Assembly (NCBI GenBank): GCA_019057815.1
Contig: JAHLWR010000001.1
Coordinates: 210,001-274,000, forward strand
Length of the DNA stretch: 64,000 nt
From: Candidatus Heimdallarchaeota archaeon
Lineage (GTDB): Archaea; Asgardarchaeota; Heimdallarchaeia; Heimdallarchaeales; Heimdallarchaeaceae
Reading direction: 5' to 3'
The number at the start of each line of letters is the position of its first letter. Positions within the stretch are counted from its first letter, which is position 1. Below the pieces are notes generated by a model. The model searched no databases. It was not told the DNA's origin and was given only the letters and a program-made list of their open reading frames with translations. This document shows, in pieces, positions 8,721-16,827 of this stretch. The translations under genes and the position numbers were made by a program.

Positions 8721-8957
8721 ATGAAAATATCCGTAGTTACAGCCATTGGTGGAGGATCAATTGAAGTTGATATGGACTCACATGCTACTGTTGCTCAATT
8801 AAAACGCGAAGTAGCTCGAACGAAAAAAATTCCTGCTAATACAGTTCTTTTAGTGTTTCATGGGAAACAACTTGATGATGCAGAAACTCTCAAAGCTTGT
8901 GGTCTCATGGATGGAGACAAATGTTATATGATTGCTCGAACAAAAGGAGGATATTGA
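8721..8957 (+). CDS. Ubiquitin-like modifier protein precursor
   Basis: This is a 78-residue beta-grasp protein with the ubiquitin pattern: an amphipathic first hairpin, TVAQLKREVARTKKIPANTVLLVFHGKQ (shown here as the helix and following strand, with each half recognisable), DAETLKACGLMDGD, and a terminal GGY. The diglycine is followed by one Tyr, so the protein is probably made as a precursor that a JAMM/RPN11-type protease must trim before E1 activation. GGTGA lies 7 nt before the ATG. It leads the forward ubiquitin-ESCRT unit with the E1 gene about 165 nt downstream. Confidence 0.93.
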   Translation: MKISVVTAIGGGSIEVDMDSHATVAQLKREVARTKKIPANTVLLVFHGKQLDDAETLKACGLMDGDKCYMIARTKGGY

Positions 8958-9121
8958 GTAGGGTTTAACTATTTTTGTTTTATATAGTTGTAGTCATATT
9001 TCCAATTATCTAAATTATTAATTTTCCAGAATAATAGTATTCTTTCAGGCTGTGCAAAAATCCTTCAATAACTGTCTTGATAACAGAAACTATTTTAACT
9101 TTCTTTCGTGTCTTTAAATCG

Positions 9122-10123
9122 ATGGAAGAGGACAGCCGCTACTCACGACAATCTTTGATACCTGGATGGGATCAATCAAAATTAGATAGTTGTTCTGTTG
9201 TTTTAGTTGGTATAGGTGCAATTGGTTCCTATGTAGGTACAATTTTAGCTTCTTCAGGTGTAAAAAATATCACAATTATAGATTTTGATTCAATAGAACT
9301 TTCAAACCTTAACCGTCAACTGCTCTTTCGGGATGAAGATATCGGAAAATCTAAATCGGAGGTTGCAGCTGAAAGACTGAAGGAATTGAATCCTGAAATA
9401 ACCATTAAACATTTTAACAAAAAAATGGAGAAAGTTCCCAGTTCAATTTATGAGAAAGCTAATGTGATAATTGCTTGTCTAGACACATTTCTAGGACGCC
9501 GCTGGATTAATTCTATGGCACTAAGAGTCAAAAAACCTCTAGTATTAGGAGGAATGTTTGCTTTCTTGGGAGATGCTCAGGTTATTTTTCCTTTCAAAAC
9601 AGCTTGTTTTGAGTGTCAACCACTAGTATCCCAAGAGGAACTAGCTCAAGCTTGTACTCCCTTTGGTGAAGAAAGGAAAGCAGAGAGAGAAGAGGAAGAA
9701 GAAGCTATACTTCCTGCTGTTGCAACATTATCATCTATAATTGGCGGGTTTATGTCTCAAGAAGCTATGAAAATAATTCTTGGGATTGGTCAACCTTTAC
9801 AAAATTATGTATTTTATGATGGGCTTAGTAATGTGTTTACCCAACTAGAACTAGCACAAAATCCAGAATGTCCAGCTTGTGGGGAACTTTATCGACTTGA
9901 ACAAGTAAAATTTATTGCAACACATGGAGAGAAAATAAGAGATCTTATTGTTCGATTAGCAATGACTTATGGGTTAGCTAAACCAGATCTATTATTTAAA
10001 GGGAAAATACTTGAATATGAAAAAACTATTGAAGAGACAGAACTGGAAAACAACGCTCGTGTCTTTATCATAGACAAAAGTCTAGCTAAACCAATTAAAA
10101 TATTACTTAAGCTTAAAGAGTAA
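9122..10123 (+). CDS. Ubiquitin-activating E1-like enzyme
   Basis: This is a ThiF/UBA-type adenylation domain: GIGAIG nucleotide loop (residues 30-35), the DFD acid pair, the SNLNRQLLF arginine motif, and two CxxC pairs (C162/C165 and C250/C253) for structural zinc. The segment ACTPFG places the likely thioester Cys at 178, as in the MCT motif of eukaryotic UBA3. After the domain come about 75 residues with a beta-grasp pattern, resembling the ubiquitin-fold domain that recruits E2 in eukaryotic E1s. ATG 9122 is chosen; the in-frame TTG 9077 adds a region without family similarity. Confidence 0.92.
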   Translation: MEEDSRYSRQSLIPGWDQSKLDSCSVVLVGIGAIGSYVGTILASSGVKNITIIDFDSIELSNLNRQLLFRDEDIGKSKSEVAAERLKELNPEITIKHFNKKMEKVPSSIYEKANVIIACLDTFLGRRWINSMALRVKKPLVLGGMFAFLGDAQVIFPFKTACFECQPLVSQEELAQACTPFGEERKAEREEEEEAILPAVATLSSIIGGFMSQEAMKIILGIGQPLQNYVFYDGLSNVFTQLELAQNPECPACGELYRLEQVKFIATHGEKIRDLIVRLAMTYGLAKPDLLFKGKILEYEKTIEETELENNARVFIIDKSLAKPIKILLKLKE

Positions 10124-10140
10124 GTGTCTTCTCTTTCTGA

Positions 10141-11610
10141 ATGCAATGTTTTTTAAACTTTGATTGCAAAGGATACATAGAGATACAAAGAAAAGTGGTA
10201 AAAATTACAGAAGACTACCTCCTTGCAACTGAGATGCAATTAATTTATGATAATGAAAGTGGATTTGAGCCGGTTAATGGCAATTTAAGACATTGGAAGG
10301 GTGAAGTAGGTACTGTTATAGGTACTTCAATTCCAATTTTTGCAGAAATCAAAATTCCCTCAGATTTCCCTCATCAACAACCTCTTGTCTTAATCACACC
10401 TAGAGTTAATCATCCTAATATGGAAGATGATGACTCTTTAAGTTTGCGCGTTTTAGCTCAATGGAATCAGAGTATTCATATTTATCAAGTAATAAGAGAT
10501 ATTAAACAGTTATTTATTCGCGTTCCTGCAAGACCATACAAAACTAAAAAAAGAAAACAAAGAACAGAGGGACGAAAAACGAGTTTACCGATTGCTAGAA
10601 TACCCACAGCTCGAATAAAACAAGTTTCTTTGTCTCCTCAAATCGATACAAAAAAGCAGCATGATGTTGAGAAAACAGCTATAGAAGAAGATATCCTAGA
10701 ATATCAAAAACAAATTGAGAATGTTTCGAAAGAAATTGAAAAAGAAAGAACAAGATTACTTGAAAAGCAGGGTATAGCTATTCAAAGAGGTAAATTTGAG
10801 GTTGAAATATCACAAAAAGATGTTTTGAAATCAGAAGTGTATGCGGTTCAAGAAATTTTGGAAAACTTGGAAGAAAAATTTGAGGACGGAGATTTACCAG
10901 CTATCGACTTTCTTAAATTATCTAAGAAATATTCTAGAGAAAGTTATAAAGCTGAAAAGAAACTTAGTTTCATACAGACAAGCTCAAGTAGCAGGATGGA
11001 TGAAAAGATGAGTAATAAACTTGATTTAGAAGCAGAATTATATGCTTCGATTATCACACTTGATAATTTAGCTCTAAATTACGAAAATAACGAAATAGAA
11101 TCAATACCCTACAAGAAACAACTACGTTCCTTAATTAGAAATATTTTCAAAGCTCGAATTAAACTAGAAAAAATAGGATTCAAACTTGAACATTTTATTA
11201 AACAAGAAAAGTTAGATGAAAGATGTCCAAAAGGGATAGGTCATTTGAGGATGGCAGAAGGTTTAGAAACAAAAGAAGCTATTACTATTCCATTTGATTC
11301 TTTGAAAAAACTACCTTCAAAGACAGCAGATTTCGTTTCATCAGCAATAGAGCTTATAGATCTGACTAGATTAAAATCAATAGCAAGAGCAGAACTTCTT
11401 TTAGCTGATATCGAAGAAATGATACACATCCTTAATAATTTTCCATCTACACCTAAGGATTACTGGGCTCTTGAAGATATGAAAAACTGGAAAGATGTTA
11501 TTTCAAAGTACAAACCTAGTGAAGTAATTAGTGAAAAAGATTGTGAACAACTAGAATTTCAAACATCTAGATGGCTAAATGATTTTCGAAGATTATTAAA
11601 GGAATTGTAA
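10141..11610 (+). CDS. Single-chain ESCRT-I protein: UEV (E2-variant), two headpiece hairpins, Vps28-type C-terminal domain
   Basis: Residues about 22-130 form an E2 fold: the NLRHWKGEVG strand, IPSDFPHQQP, HPN at 91-93, and DSLSLRVL where active E2s have the catalytic Cys; here that position is Ser101. It therefore looks like a UEV domain as in Vps23/TSG101. A basic linker and coiled coil follow (131-222). Two similar helical hairpins (about 223-280 and 291-346, sharing L-x-x-E-[VL]-Y-A) resemble the steadiness box/Vps28 headpiece. Residues about 390-489 match the Vps28 C-terminal four-helix bundle, which binds ESCRT-II in eukaryotes. It lies 17 nt after the E1 gene. Confidence 0.85.
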   Translation: MQCFLNFDCKGYIEIQRKVVKITEDYLLATEMQLIYDNESGFEPVNGNLRHWKGEVGTVIGTSIPIFAEIKIPSDFPHQQPLVLITPRVNHPNMEDDDSLSLRVLAQWNQSIHIYQVIRDIKQLFIRVPARPYKTKKRKQRTEGRKTSLPIARIPTARIKQVSLSPQIDTKKQHDVEKTAIEEDILEYQKQIENVSKEIEKERTRLLEKQGIAIQRGKFEVEISQKDVLKSEVYAVQEILENLEEKFEDGDLPAIDFLKLSKKYSRESYKAEKKLSFIQTSSSSRMDEKMSNKLDLEAELYASIITLDNLALNYENNEIESIPYKKQLRSLIRNIFKARIKLEKIGFKLEHFIKQEKLDERCPKGIGHLRMAEGLETKEAITIPFDSLKKLPSKTADFVSSAIELIDLTRLKSIARAELLLADIEEMIHILNNFPSTPKDYWALEDMKNWKDVISKYKPSEVISEKDCEQLEFQTSRWLNDFRRLLKEL

Positions 11611-11683
11611 GAAAAATGAGAAAGTTTCTCTTCTCATCACACCTCACATTACAGGTTAAATCGACAATATACAGGTGAATTCT

Positions 11684-11989
11684 GTGGCTCGACAGAAATC
11701 ATTAGATACGTTATTTGTGAATATTAGAAAAACGCTATTCGAACTAATAAACATGATTGAGATCAAAATAGATGTAGGATACATTTTAGAGGAAATTGAG
11801 GAAGTTAAGCATCAAATAGTAAAACTTGGTGGGGGGAGAAACGAGCTAATAAACGACATCGAAAAGACAAACATAGCATTATATAGGAAATATGAAAGCA
11901 AACTAGCTTCATTTATTCCAAAAAAGGAAGCATATAATTTAATCAACAAAATTGAAAATTGGCTAAAAGAATTACTGCAACTAGTGTGA
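11684..11989 (+). CDS. Small helical protein inside the ESCRT unit
   Basis: These 101 residues are almost entirely helical, with heptad-like hydrophobics (LFELINMIEIKIDVGYIL) and no known motif. GTG 11684 has GGTGA exactly 5 nt upstream; GTG 11675 is also in frame. It lies between the fused ESCRT-I gene and Vps22 on the same strand, so a role as an extra ESCRT-I/II subunit (Vps37-like, or an ESCRT-II partner) is plausible from position only. Confidence 0.65.
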   Translation: MARQKSLDTLFVNIRKTLFELINMIEIKIDVGYILEEIEEVKHQIVKLGGGRNELINDIEKTNIALYRKYESKLASFIPKKEAYNLINKIENWLKELLQLV

Positions 11990-12094
11990 TATGTTGATTT
12001 TCTAGAGTGAAATAGTTATTAGAAGATACTTCTTTTGTTTCAAATTAGCTAACTATAAATAACTATACTATATATACACTATTTGGAGATTGAA

Positions 12095-12817
12095 GTGGGT
12101 CTACGCGATATTGAGAAAAAAATCAAAATCAAATCTGCTTTTCAAGTGAAAGAAGCCGAACTAGTAATAAAAGAATTAGCGCAGATGATTGAAAATGTTA
12201 AAGATGTAAAGAAACAACTGAAAAAGTTTGAGAAAAGATATGGTAATGAAATTCAAAAAGATAAGGAGTATTATGAGAAACTATCAGGTTTAAGAAATGA
12301 GTTAGGATTGCCTACAGAAATAGGGAGATTTGAATGGAAAGAAGCCCCAACTTTCAAAGATCGTTTAACAGGAGGAGGATTTTATGATGTTCTGGCAAAC
12401 GAGGTTCTTAATATGGGTCAAAAGTTGACTCAAGAAAATGGAGGAATTATGGCAATTAGCGAATTGTTTACAAAACTCAATAAATCTAGACCAGGAAAGT
12501 TAGTTTCGATTGATGATTTATTAAGGGCTCTTGACAAATTAATTAACACTAAGCTAATTTCACCATACAAAGTTTTAGAATCAGGAGTAAAAATAGTAGA
12601 ATTCACACCAGTTGAATTTAGTCCTGATCATGATTTAATCTTAAATTATGCTTCAAGAAATGGTTATGTAACAAAAGAAGAATTATTAATGAAAACAGGA
12701 TGGACAGAACAACGTATCACTCGTTGTTTGGAATTCTTTGATGAACGTAACATATCTCGTGTCGATGCAGATTATGCAGAAGGAACAAAGTATTGGTTCC
12801 CAGGATTAGGAAGTTGA
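12095..12817 (+). CDS. ESCRT-II EAP30-domain protein, Vps22 (SNF8)-like
   Basis: This is a full-length EAP30 protein: an N-terminal coiled coil, then tandem winged helices. Marks shared with SNF8 include NGGIMAISELF, DDLLRALDKL, NGYVTKEELL and the ending YWFPGL. The start GTG 12095 has GGAGA 5 nt before it and gives an N-terminus MGLRDIEKK like SNF8; TTG 12083 is in frame as an alternative. A strong TATA-like stretch lies at 12066-12077. In eukaryotes this subunit is the core of ESCRT-II, linking ESCRT-I to ESCRT-III. No separate Vps36 gene is in the window. Confidence 0.93.
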   Translation: MGLRDIEKKIKIKSAFQVKEAELVIKELAQMIENVKDVKKQLKKFEKRYGNEIQKDKEYYEKLSGLRNELGLPTEIGRFEWKEAPTFKDRLTGGGFYDVLANEVLNMGQKLTQENGGIMAISELFTKLNKSRPGKLVSIDDLLRALDKLINTKLISPYKVLESGVKIVEFTPVEFSPDHDLILNYASRNGYVTKEELLMKTGWTEQRITRCLEFFDERNISRVDADYAEGTKYWFPGLGS

Positions 12818-12846
12818 ATCAACCCCCCGTTTTCCCCTTATATCTC

Positions 12847-13653
12847 TTAAAAAACTTTTTCTGCCTCAAATTGTACAATAGTTCTCTCCTTATTCAACCA
12901 TTTTGCAGCTCCTCTTTCCACTAGTTGATTGCAAATATCTCGCAATTCATCTGCGGGAAGAGAGGACCAAGCTTGATTATAAGTTGTTAAATCATATAAA
13001 GAATGAATTTCAATAACACGACCCGTTTCAATCATGAAATTAAGAAGATCATCTGAAAATTCTTCATTTGTTCTCCAAATTATTTTTGCACGTAATTTTT
13101 TTGTTAAAGGTTTACCTAGAAAAAGAGCAAAAAGTTGAGCAAAGAATCCTTCTTTATCTTGAATCCAATAAGAAAAATCAGATTTTTCTAAAAAGTCAAT
13201 AATGTCTCGAACTTGAACTATAGAGAGAGTTTTGTTAATTTTTTGATTCTTGAAGGGATAGAAATTGCATAAATCATTAACGTTCACTATATGGATAACT
13301 AGAATCCTTGAATAATCAAGAATCACGGCAGACCAACTATTAAGCCACGATTCTAATTGAGGAGTGCTTTTTTTTGGAGTTACATACATCCAAGGTTTGT
13401 TAACCCACTCAGGAAGATTGTCTTCAAATTCCATTATTAGAACAGCACGTTGATCTTTAGATATTTCAAGCATAGCAACTTCTTTTTCTTTTGGAAGAGT
13501 AGCTTGTAATTCATTTTTAGATACTTTCAACCCTTTAATGCTTGCTTCTATTAGTTTTAGTTTCTCTTCAGAAATAGTTTTTTCTTGTTTTAATTTGTCC
13601 AAATCTATACTTGAGAAATCATCTTCTTTAGGTTTTTTTTCCAGAGTAGACAT
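12847..13653 (-). CDS. ESCRT-II Vps25-like protein with N-terminal extension
   Basis: From about residue 80 the sequence follows Vps25: LPEWVNKPWMY (compare the PW-rich start of Vps25), STPQLESWLNSW, VILDYSRILV, then two winged helices, the second containing GRVIEIHSLYDLT and ending GAAKWLNKERTIVQF. The first 80 residues are a charged helix absent from eukaryotic Vps25 (about 175 residues). ATG 13653 has GGTGA 6 nt upstream. It lies 16 nt after vps4 in the same unit and converges with vps22, its expected partner, across a 29-nt gap. Confidence 0.88.
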   Translation of the reverse strand: MSTLEKKPKEDDFSSIDLDKLKQEKTISEEKLKLIEASIKGLKVSKNELQATLPKEKEVAMLEISKDQRAVLIMEFEDNLPEWVNKPWMYVTPKKSTPQLESWLNSWSAVILDYSRILVIHIVNVNDLCNFYPFKNQKINKTLSIVQVRDIIDFLEKSDFSYWIQDKEGFFAQLFALFLGKPLTKKLRAKIIWRTNEEFSDDLLNFMIETGRVIEIHSLYDLTTYNQAWSSLPADELRDICNQLVERGAAKWLNKERTIVQFEAEKVF

Positions 13654-13669
13654 TATCTTTCACCTGAAT

Positions 13670-14812
13670 TTAAGCACTACCAAATTCTTCAAACCAGTCA
13701 TCATATTGTTTAATTTCATCATCACTCACTGATGGATTAATAGTCTCAAGTGATGAAAGAAAATCTTGCTGTGTTACAGCTCTAGCTTTAATTTCTGGGT
13801 CAGTAATTGCTCCAGAGAGATCTAACTCTCTAATAGGGGTCATGATAGCATCTCTACAAATCATAGCTATATCAGCTCCAGAGTATCCATCGGTTATTTC
13901 AGCTAAAATAGAAAAATTGACGTCATCTTCAATATCTACACCTTTAGAGTTCAAATTAAAGATTGCATTTCTAGCAATTTCATCTGGAAGTGGAATATAG
14001 ATCCTTCTTTCAAATCTTCTTCTAAATGCAGCATCAATGGATTCAGGGATATTTGTGGCACCAACAGTAACAATTCTATCAGTTTCAGCGCTTGACAAAC
14101 CGTCCATTGATGTTAAGAGTTCAGTTTTTACTCTTCTCATCGCGTCATGTTCTCCTCCACGAGCTCCTGCTAAAGCATCTACTTCATCAATGAATATAAT
14201 ACTGGGTTGCCTTTCTCTTGCTAATTTAAATAATGTTTGTACTAGCTTTTCTGATTCACCTAACCATTTTGAAATTATAGAAGCTGCACTAACATTGAAA
14301 AAAGTTGCTTCTACTTCAGCTGCTGTAGCTTTTGCTAAAAGAGTCTTACCACACCCAGGAGGACCAAAAAGTAAAATTCCTTTCCAAGGACGGCGTGCCC
14401 CTGAAAAGAGATCAGGTCTCATTAAAGGTAACACTATAGCTTCCCGTAGAGTTTGTTTAGCAGTTTCCAATCCTGCTATGTCATTCAAAGTCACAGAAGG
14501 CTTTTCAACTACAATAATATCCTGTAAAGCTCCTTCTATTTTATCAGTTTCATCGTCTGAAACTTTAGTTTTTCTTTCCTTTCGTTTCTTGATAAGTTCT
14601 TGCAGTTCCTGAGCACGGGCTATATACATCTCAGCTTTTTTCCTTAAAGTGCGAGCTACCTGGGGATTACGCTCGAATCTTATAGCTTTCATCAATGCTT
14701 CAGCTGCATCTAGATAGTGTGGAATTGCTTCACTATAATTCTTCTCTTTATCAAAATTATATGCCTTTACAGCAAATTCTCTCGCATGATCAATTAAGCC
14801 TTGAGCTGACAA
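13670..14812 (-). CDS. Vps4-like AAA ATPase with N-terminal MIT domain
   Basis: Residues 1 to about 76 form a three-helix MIT domain (AREFAVKAYNFDKEKNYSEA). The AAA core has Walker A GPPGCGKT (150-157), Walker B IIFIDE (205-210), the pore loop SKWLGESEK, and an arginine-finger region RRRFERRI. The C-terminal helix, DDWFEEFGSA, is the Vps4 signature. The enzyme disassembles ESCRT-III polymers by threading subunits bound through MIT-MIM contacts. The start appears to be TTG 14812 without a close Shine-Dalgarno. It is in the same unit as the two ESCRT-III genes upstream and vps25 downstream. Confidence 0.95.
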   Translation of the reverse strand: MSAQGLIDHAREFAVKAYNFDKEKNYSEAIPHYLDAAEALMKAIRFERNPQVARTLRKKAEMYIARAQELQELIKKRKERKTKVSDDETDKIEGALQDIIVVEKPSVTLNDIAGLETAKQTLREAIVLPLMRPDLFSGARRPWKGILLFGPPGCGKTLLAKATAAEVEATFFNVSAASIISKWLGESEKLVQTLFKLARERQPSIIFIDEVDALAGARGGEHDAMRRVKTELLTSMDGLSSAETDRIVTVGATNIPESIDAAFRRRFERRIYIPLPDEIARNAIFNLNSKGVDIEDDVNFSILAEITDGYSGADIAMICRDAIMTPIRELDLSGAITDPEIKARAVTQQDFLSSLETINPSVSDDEIKQYDDWFEEFGSA

Positions 14813-14930
14813 TTGAAGTTACAACCACCGATTAGTAAGTTTCTATACTATTATTTCATTCATGGATTATAAATATAATACTTCTGTTGCTCTCATTTAA
14901 CAAAGTAAAAAGAAAAAGAGAGGGGAAAAG

Positions 14931-15593
14931 CTATTTTTTGTCAGAATTAGACACTTTTTTACGCAAACCCTCAAGTTCTGCTTCTAGCTCAGAAGTATCA
15001 TCTTCCTCCTTAGCAGCTCCTGAAGGAGTTGCAGGAAGACCAGAAAGATCAGGAAGGGATGTTGTAGTGCCTAGTTCCATTTCTGCTTCAAGTTGTGCTA
15101 ATTGATCATCAATTGCATTATCATCTTCAATGCCTAAAATTCCATCGGAAAGGGCAGAATCGGTCAACGTTTCAGTCATCATTTCAAGCTTATCGCGCTG
15201 AGTGATAACTTTGTCCATTACTTGCTCAGCCTTCTCTGGTGATATTTGTGTAAATTGTTGGTCAACAATTTTAGTACCTATATCCATAGCTTTAACAGTA
15301 TCAACAGTAGATTTGGCAGTTTGAATACTATCCATCTGAGCTTGAAGATTCATAAGCATATTATGAACGGTGTTTAAACGCTTGGTATAAACGGTCCTAC
15401 GTTTAAGAGCCTGTCTAGCACCGGACTTATTACCTGCTTGGAGCATTTTAGAAGCAAGAACTTTCTGTTCATCAGCTTGTCTTTCAAGATTGCGACCTTC
15501 ATGTTCATATTTATTTATTTGAGCTTTTAGAGTTGCAAGAGCTCCAGAATCTTCTTTTCTACTATCCCCAAATAACCAATTTTTCAGTCCCAC
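14931..15593 (-). CDS. ESCRT-III subunit, Snf7/Vps20/Vps32/Vps60 class
   Basis: This 220-residue protein has a basic amphipathic N-terminus (GLKNWLFGDSRKED), long charged helices 1-2 with the ALKRRTVYTKRL region characteristic of CHMP4/Snf7, and an acidic C-terminal half. The end SELEAELEGLRKKV resembles an MIM1 motif that MIT domains of Vps4 bind. GTG 15593 follows an AGGTGA. It is 13 nt downstream of the second ESCRT-III gene and 118 nt upstream of vps4. Confidence 0.92.
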   Translation of the reverse strand: MGLKNWLFGDSRKEDSGALATLKAQINKYEHEGRNLERQADEQKVLASKMLQAGNKSGARQALKRRTVYTKRLNTVHNMLMNLQAQMDSIQTAKSTVDTVKAMDIGTKIVDQQFTQISPEKAEQVMDKVITQRDKLEMMTETLTDSALSDGILGIEDDNAIDDQLAQLEAEMELGTTTSLPDLSGLPATPSGAAKEEDDTSELEAELEGLRKKVSNSDKK

Positions 15594-15606
15594 GACATTT
15601 CACCTT

Positions 15607-16218
15607 TTATTCTTCTTTCTTTCTTAATTTTTGGATTTCAGCTTCTAAATCATCAGTCTCTACAACACCAACAGTTGGTAATCCTGCTTGAGTTGATACA
15701 CCCAGTTCTACAGCAGTTTGTTCTATTAATCTATCGACTTCTACAGGATCTGTGTCAGAAACCAATAAATCGTCTATTCCGTCTTCTAATGTTCCAGTAC
15801 TCTCTTCAATTCCATCAATTGACGCTTCCATATCTTGTATGACTCTGTCTAAATCGGGAATTTGTAATTGAGCATTTGCTGAACGCAAAGCATCTGCGAC
15901 ACCATGCATTTCTTCAGCCATACTAGCAGCTGAATCCGCGCGCTCTAATTTAAAAATCAAACCATTTATTCTTGAAACTAATTTTTGATATCCTAACTCC
16001 CATTTCCTACTACGAACGATGTCTGTTGCAAATAAACGTGCTCCTTCTATGTCTCCCCTCTGAATAGATTGTTTCATTTTTAGTTGCATTTTGGATTCAT
16101 CACGCTCAAGTTTTCTTTGCGCTCTTTCTAACCTTCTAACAGTTAAACGAAGGTTAACAATGTTGTCTCTACTTGATTTTGATGTACCTAGAAGCCAGCC
16201 CATAAAATTTCGGAACAA
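15607..16218 (-). CDS. ESCRT-III subunit, Vps2/Vps24/Vps46 class
   Basis: This is a 203-residue ESCRT-III protein with a basic helix 1-2 region (LRLTVRRLERAQRKLERDE, GARLFATDIVRSRK), acidic helices after residue 130, and a terminal MIM1-like helix DDLEAEIQKLRKK. The Arg/Lys-rich first half with an ARLFA segment points to the Vps2/24/46 side of the family. The start is TTG 16218, with GGTGA 7 nt upstream. It is the first gene of the reverse ESCRT unit; a TATA-like GCTTAAATAG lies about 35 nt upstream. Confidence 0.92.
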   Translation of the reverse strand: MFRNFMGWLLGTSKSSRDNIVNLRLTVRRLERAQRKLERDESKMQLKMKQSIQRGDIEGARLFATDIVRSRKWELGYQKLVSRINGLIFKLERADSAASMAEEMHGVADALRSANAQLQIPDLDRVIQDMEASIDGIEESTGTLEDGIDDLLVSDTDPVEVDRLIEQTAVELGVSTQAGLPTVGVVETDDLEAEIQKLRKKEE

Positions 16219-16451
16219 TTTCGATTCACCGTGAATATTTGTTGATTTATTCTATTTAAGCTTTGGTGCTTAATATAATTATCTTTTCTTGATGTATCCA
16301 ATTTTTTAGTATGTTATCCCTTTCCTTTTATTGTTAATTTAATAATACTACTATTCCAAAATTAATTCAAACAAAAAATATCCAAAACGTATAAACGGAA
16401 AAACTATTATAATCTTGATTTTAAAATCATGTAAAACTAGGTGAAAAACGT
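16219..16451. promoter_or_regulatory. Divergent promoter region, ESCRT-III unit and ATPase subunit K
   Basis: On the minus strand, CTTAAATAG at about 16251-16259 fits a TATA box for the ESCRT-III/vps4 unit. On the plus strand, GTATAAAC at 16389-16396 fits one for atpK, which has AGGTGA 7 nt before its ATG. The rest is AT-rich with no other pattern I can support. Confidence 0.5.
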
Positions 16452-16784
16452 ATGTTGTTGAATAAGAGAATGGTATTCAAAACTCTTTTAATTCTTGGTA
16501 TTATGGGTATTATAACCTTAACTGCTACTACTGTATTCGCACAAGAGGATAATGATACTGTTACAGTTACAGAAGATACTTCTGGACTAAAATATATAGG
16601 AGCTGCTATTGCAGTATCTTTTGCCGGTATTGGAGCTTCAATAGGAATGGCAATGGCAGGTAGTGCAGCTATAGGGGCCATCGTCGAGAAACCAGAGCTC
16701 TTTGGAAAAGTTTTCTTGTTTGTAGTGCTTATTGAAGCTGTAGCCATCTACGGTCTATTAGCAGCTATTCTTATGGTTCTCTAA
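16452..16784 (+). CDS. atpK: A/V-type ATP synthase subunit K (proteolipid c-ring)
   Basis: A signal-like N-terminus (hydrophobic segment ending in TTVFAQ) and an acidic linker precede one helical hairpin: a Gly/Ala-rich TM helix with GIGASIGMAMAG, a polar loop EKPEL, and a second helix containing the ion-carrying Glu in VLIEAVAIYG. This single-hairpin subunit forms the membrane rotor ring. It is apart from the other ATPase genes here (subunits C and I lie 8 kb downstream on the other strand), and no catalytic A/B subunits are in the window. Confidence 0.93.
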   Translation: MLLNKRMVFKTLLILGIMGIITLTATTVFAQEDNDTVTVTEDTSGLKYIGAAIAVSFAGIGASIGMAMAGSAAIGAIVEKPELFGKVFLFVVLIEAVAIYGLLAAILMVL

Positions 16785-16827
16785 ATAAGTACCTTAAAAT
16801 CTCTTTCCTTTTGTTTAAGTGATTAAA

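Noticed and set aside
10141-10530. Calling the N-terminal domain of the fused ESCRT-I an active E2 enzyme
   Set aside because: The catalytic Cys position is Ser, and the downstream domains are ESCRT-I; UEV is the better description.
14931-16218. The ESCRT-III pair as PspA/Vipp1 proteins
   Set aside because: Both end in MIM1-like motifs, have ESCRT-III-type basic N-terminal and acidic C-terminal halves, and sit with an MIT-containing Vps4.
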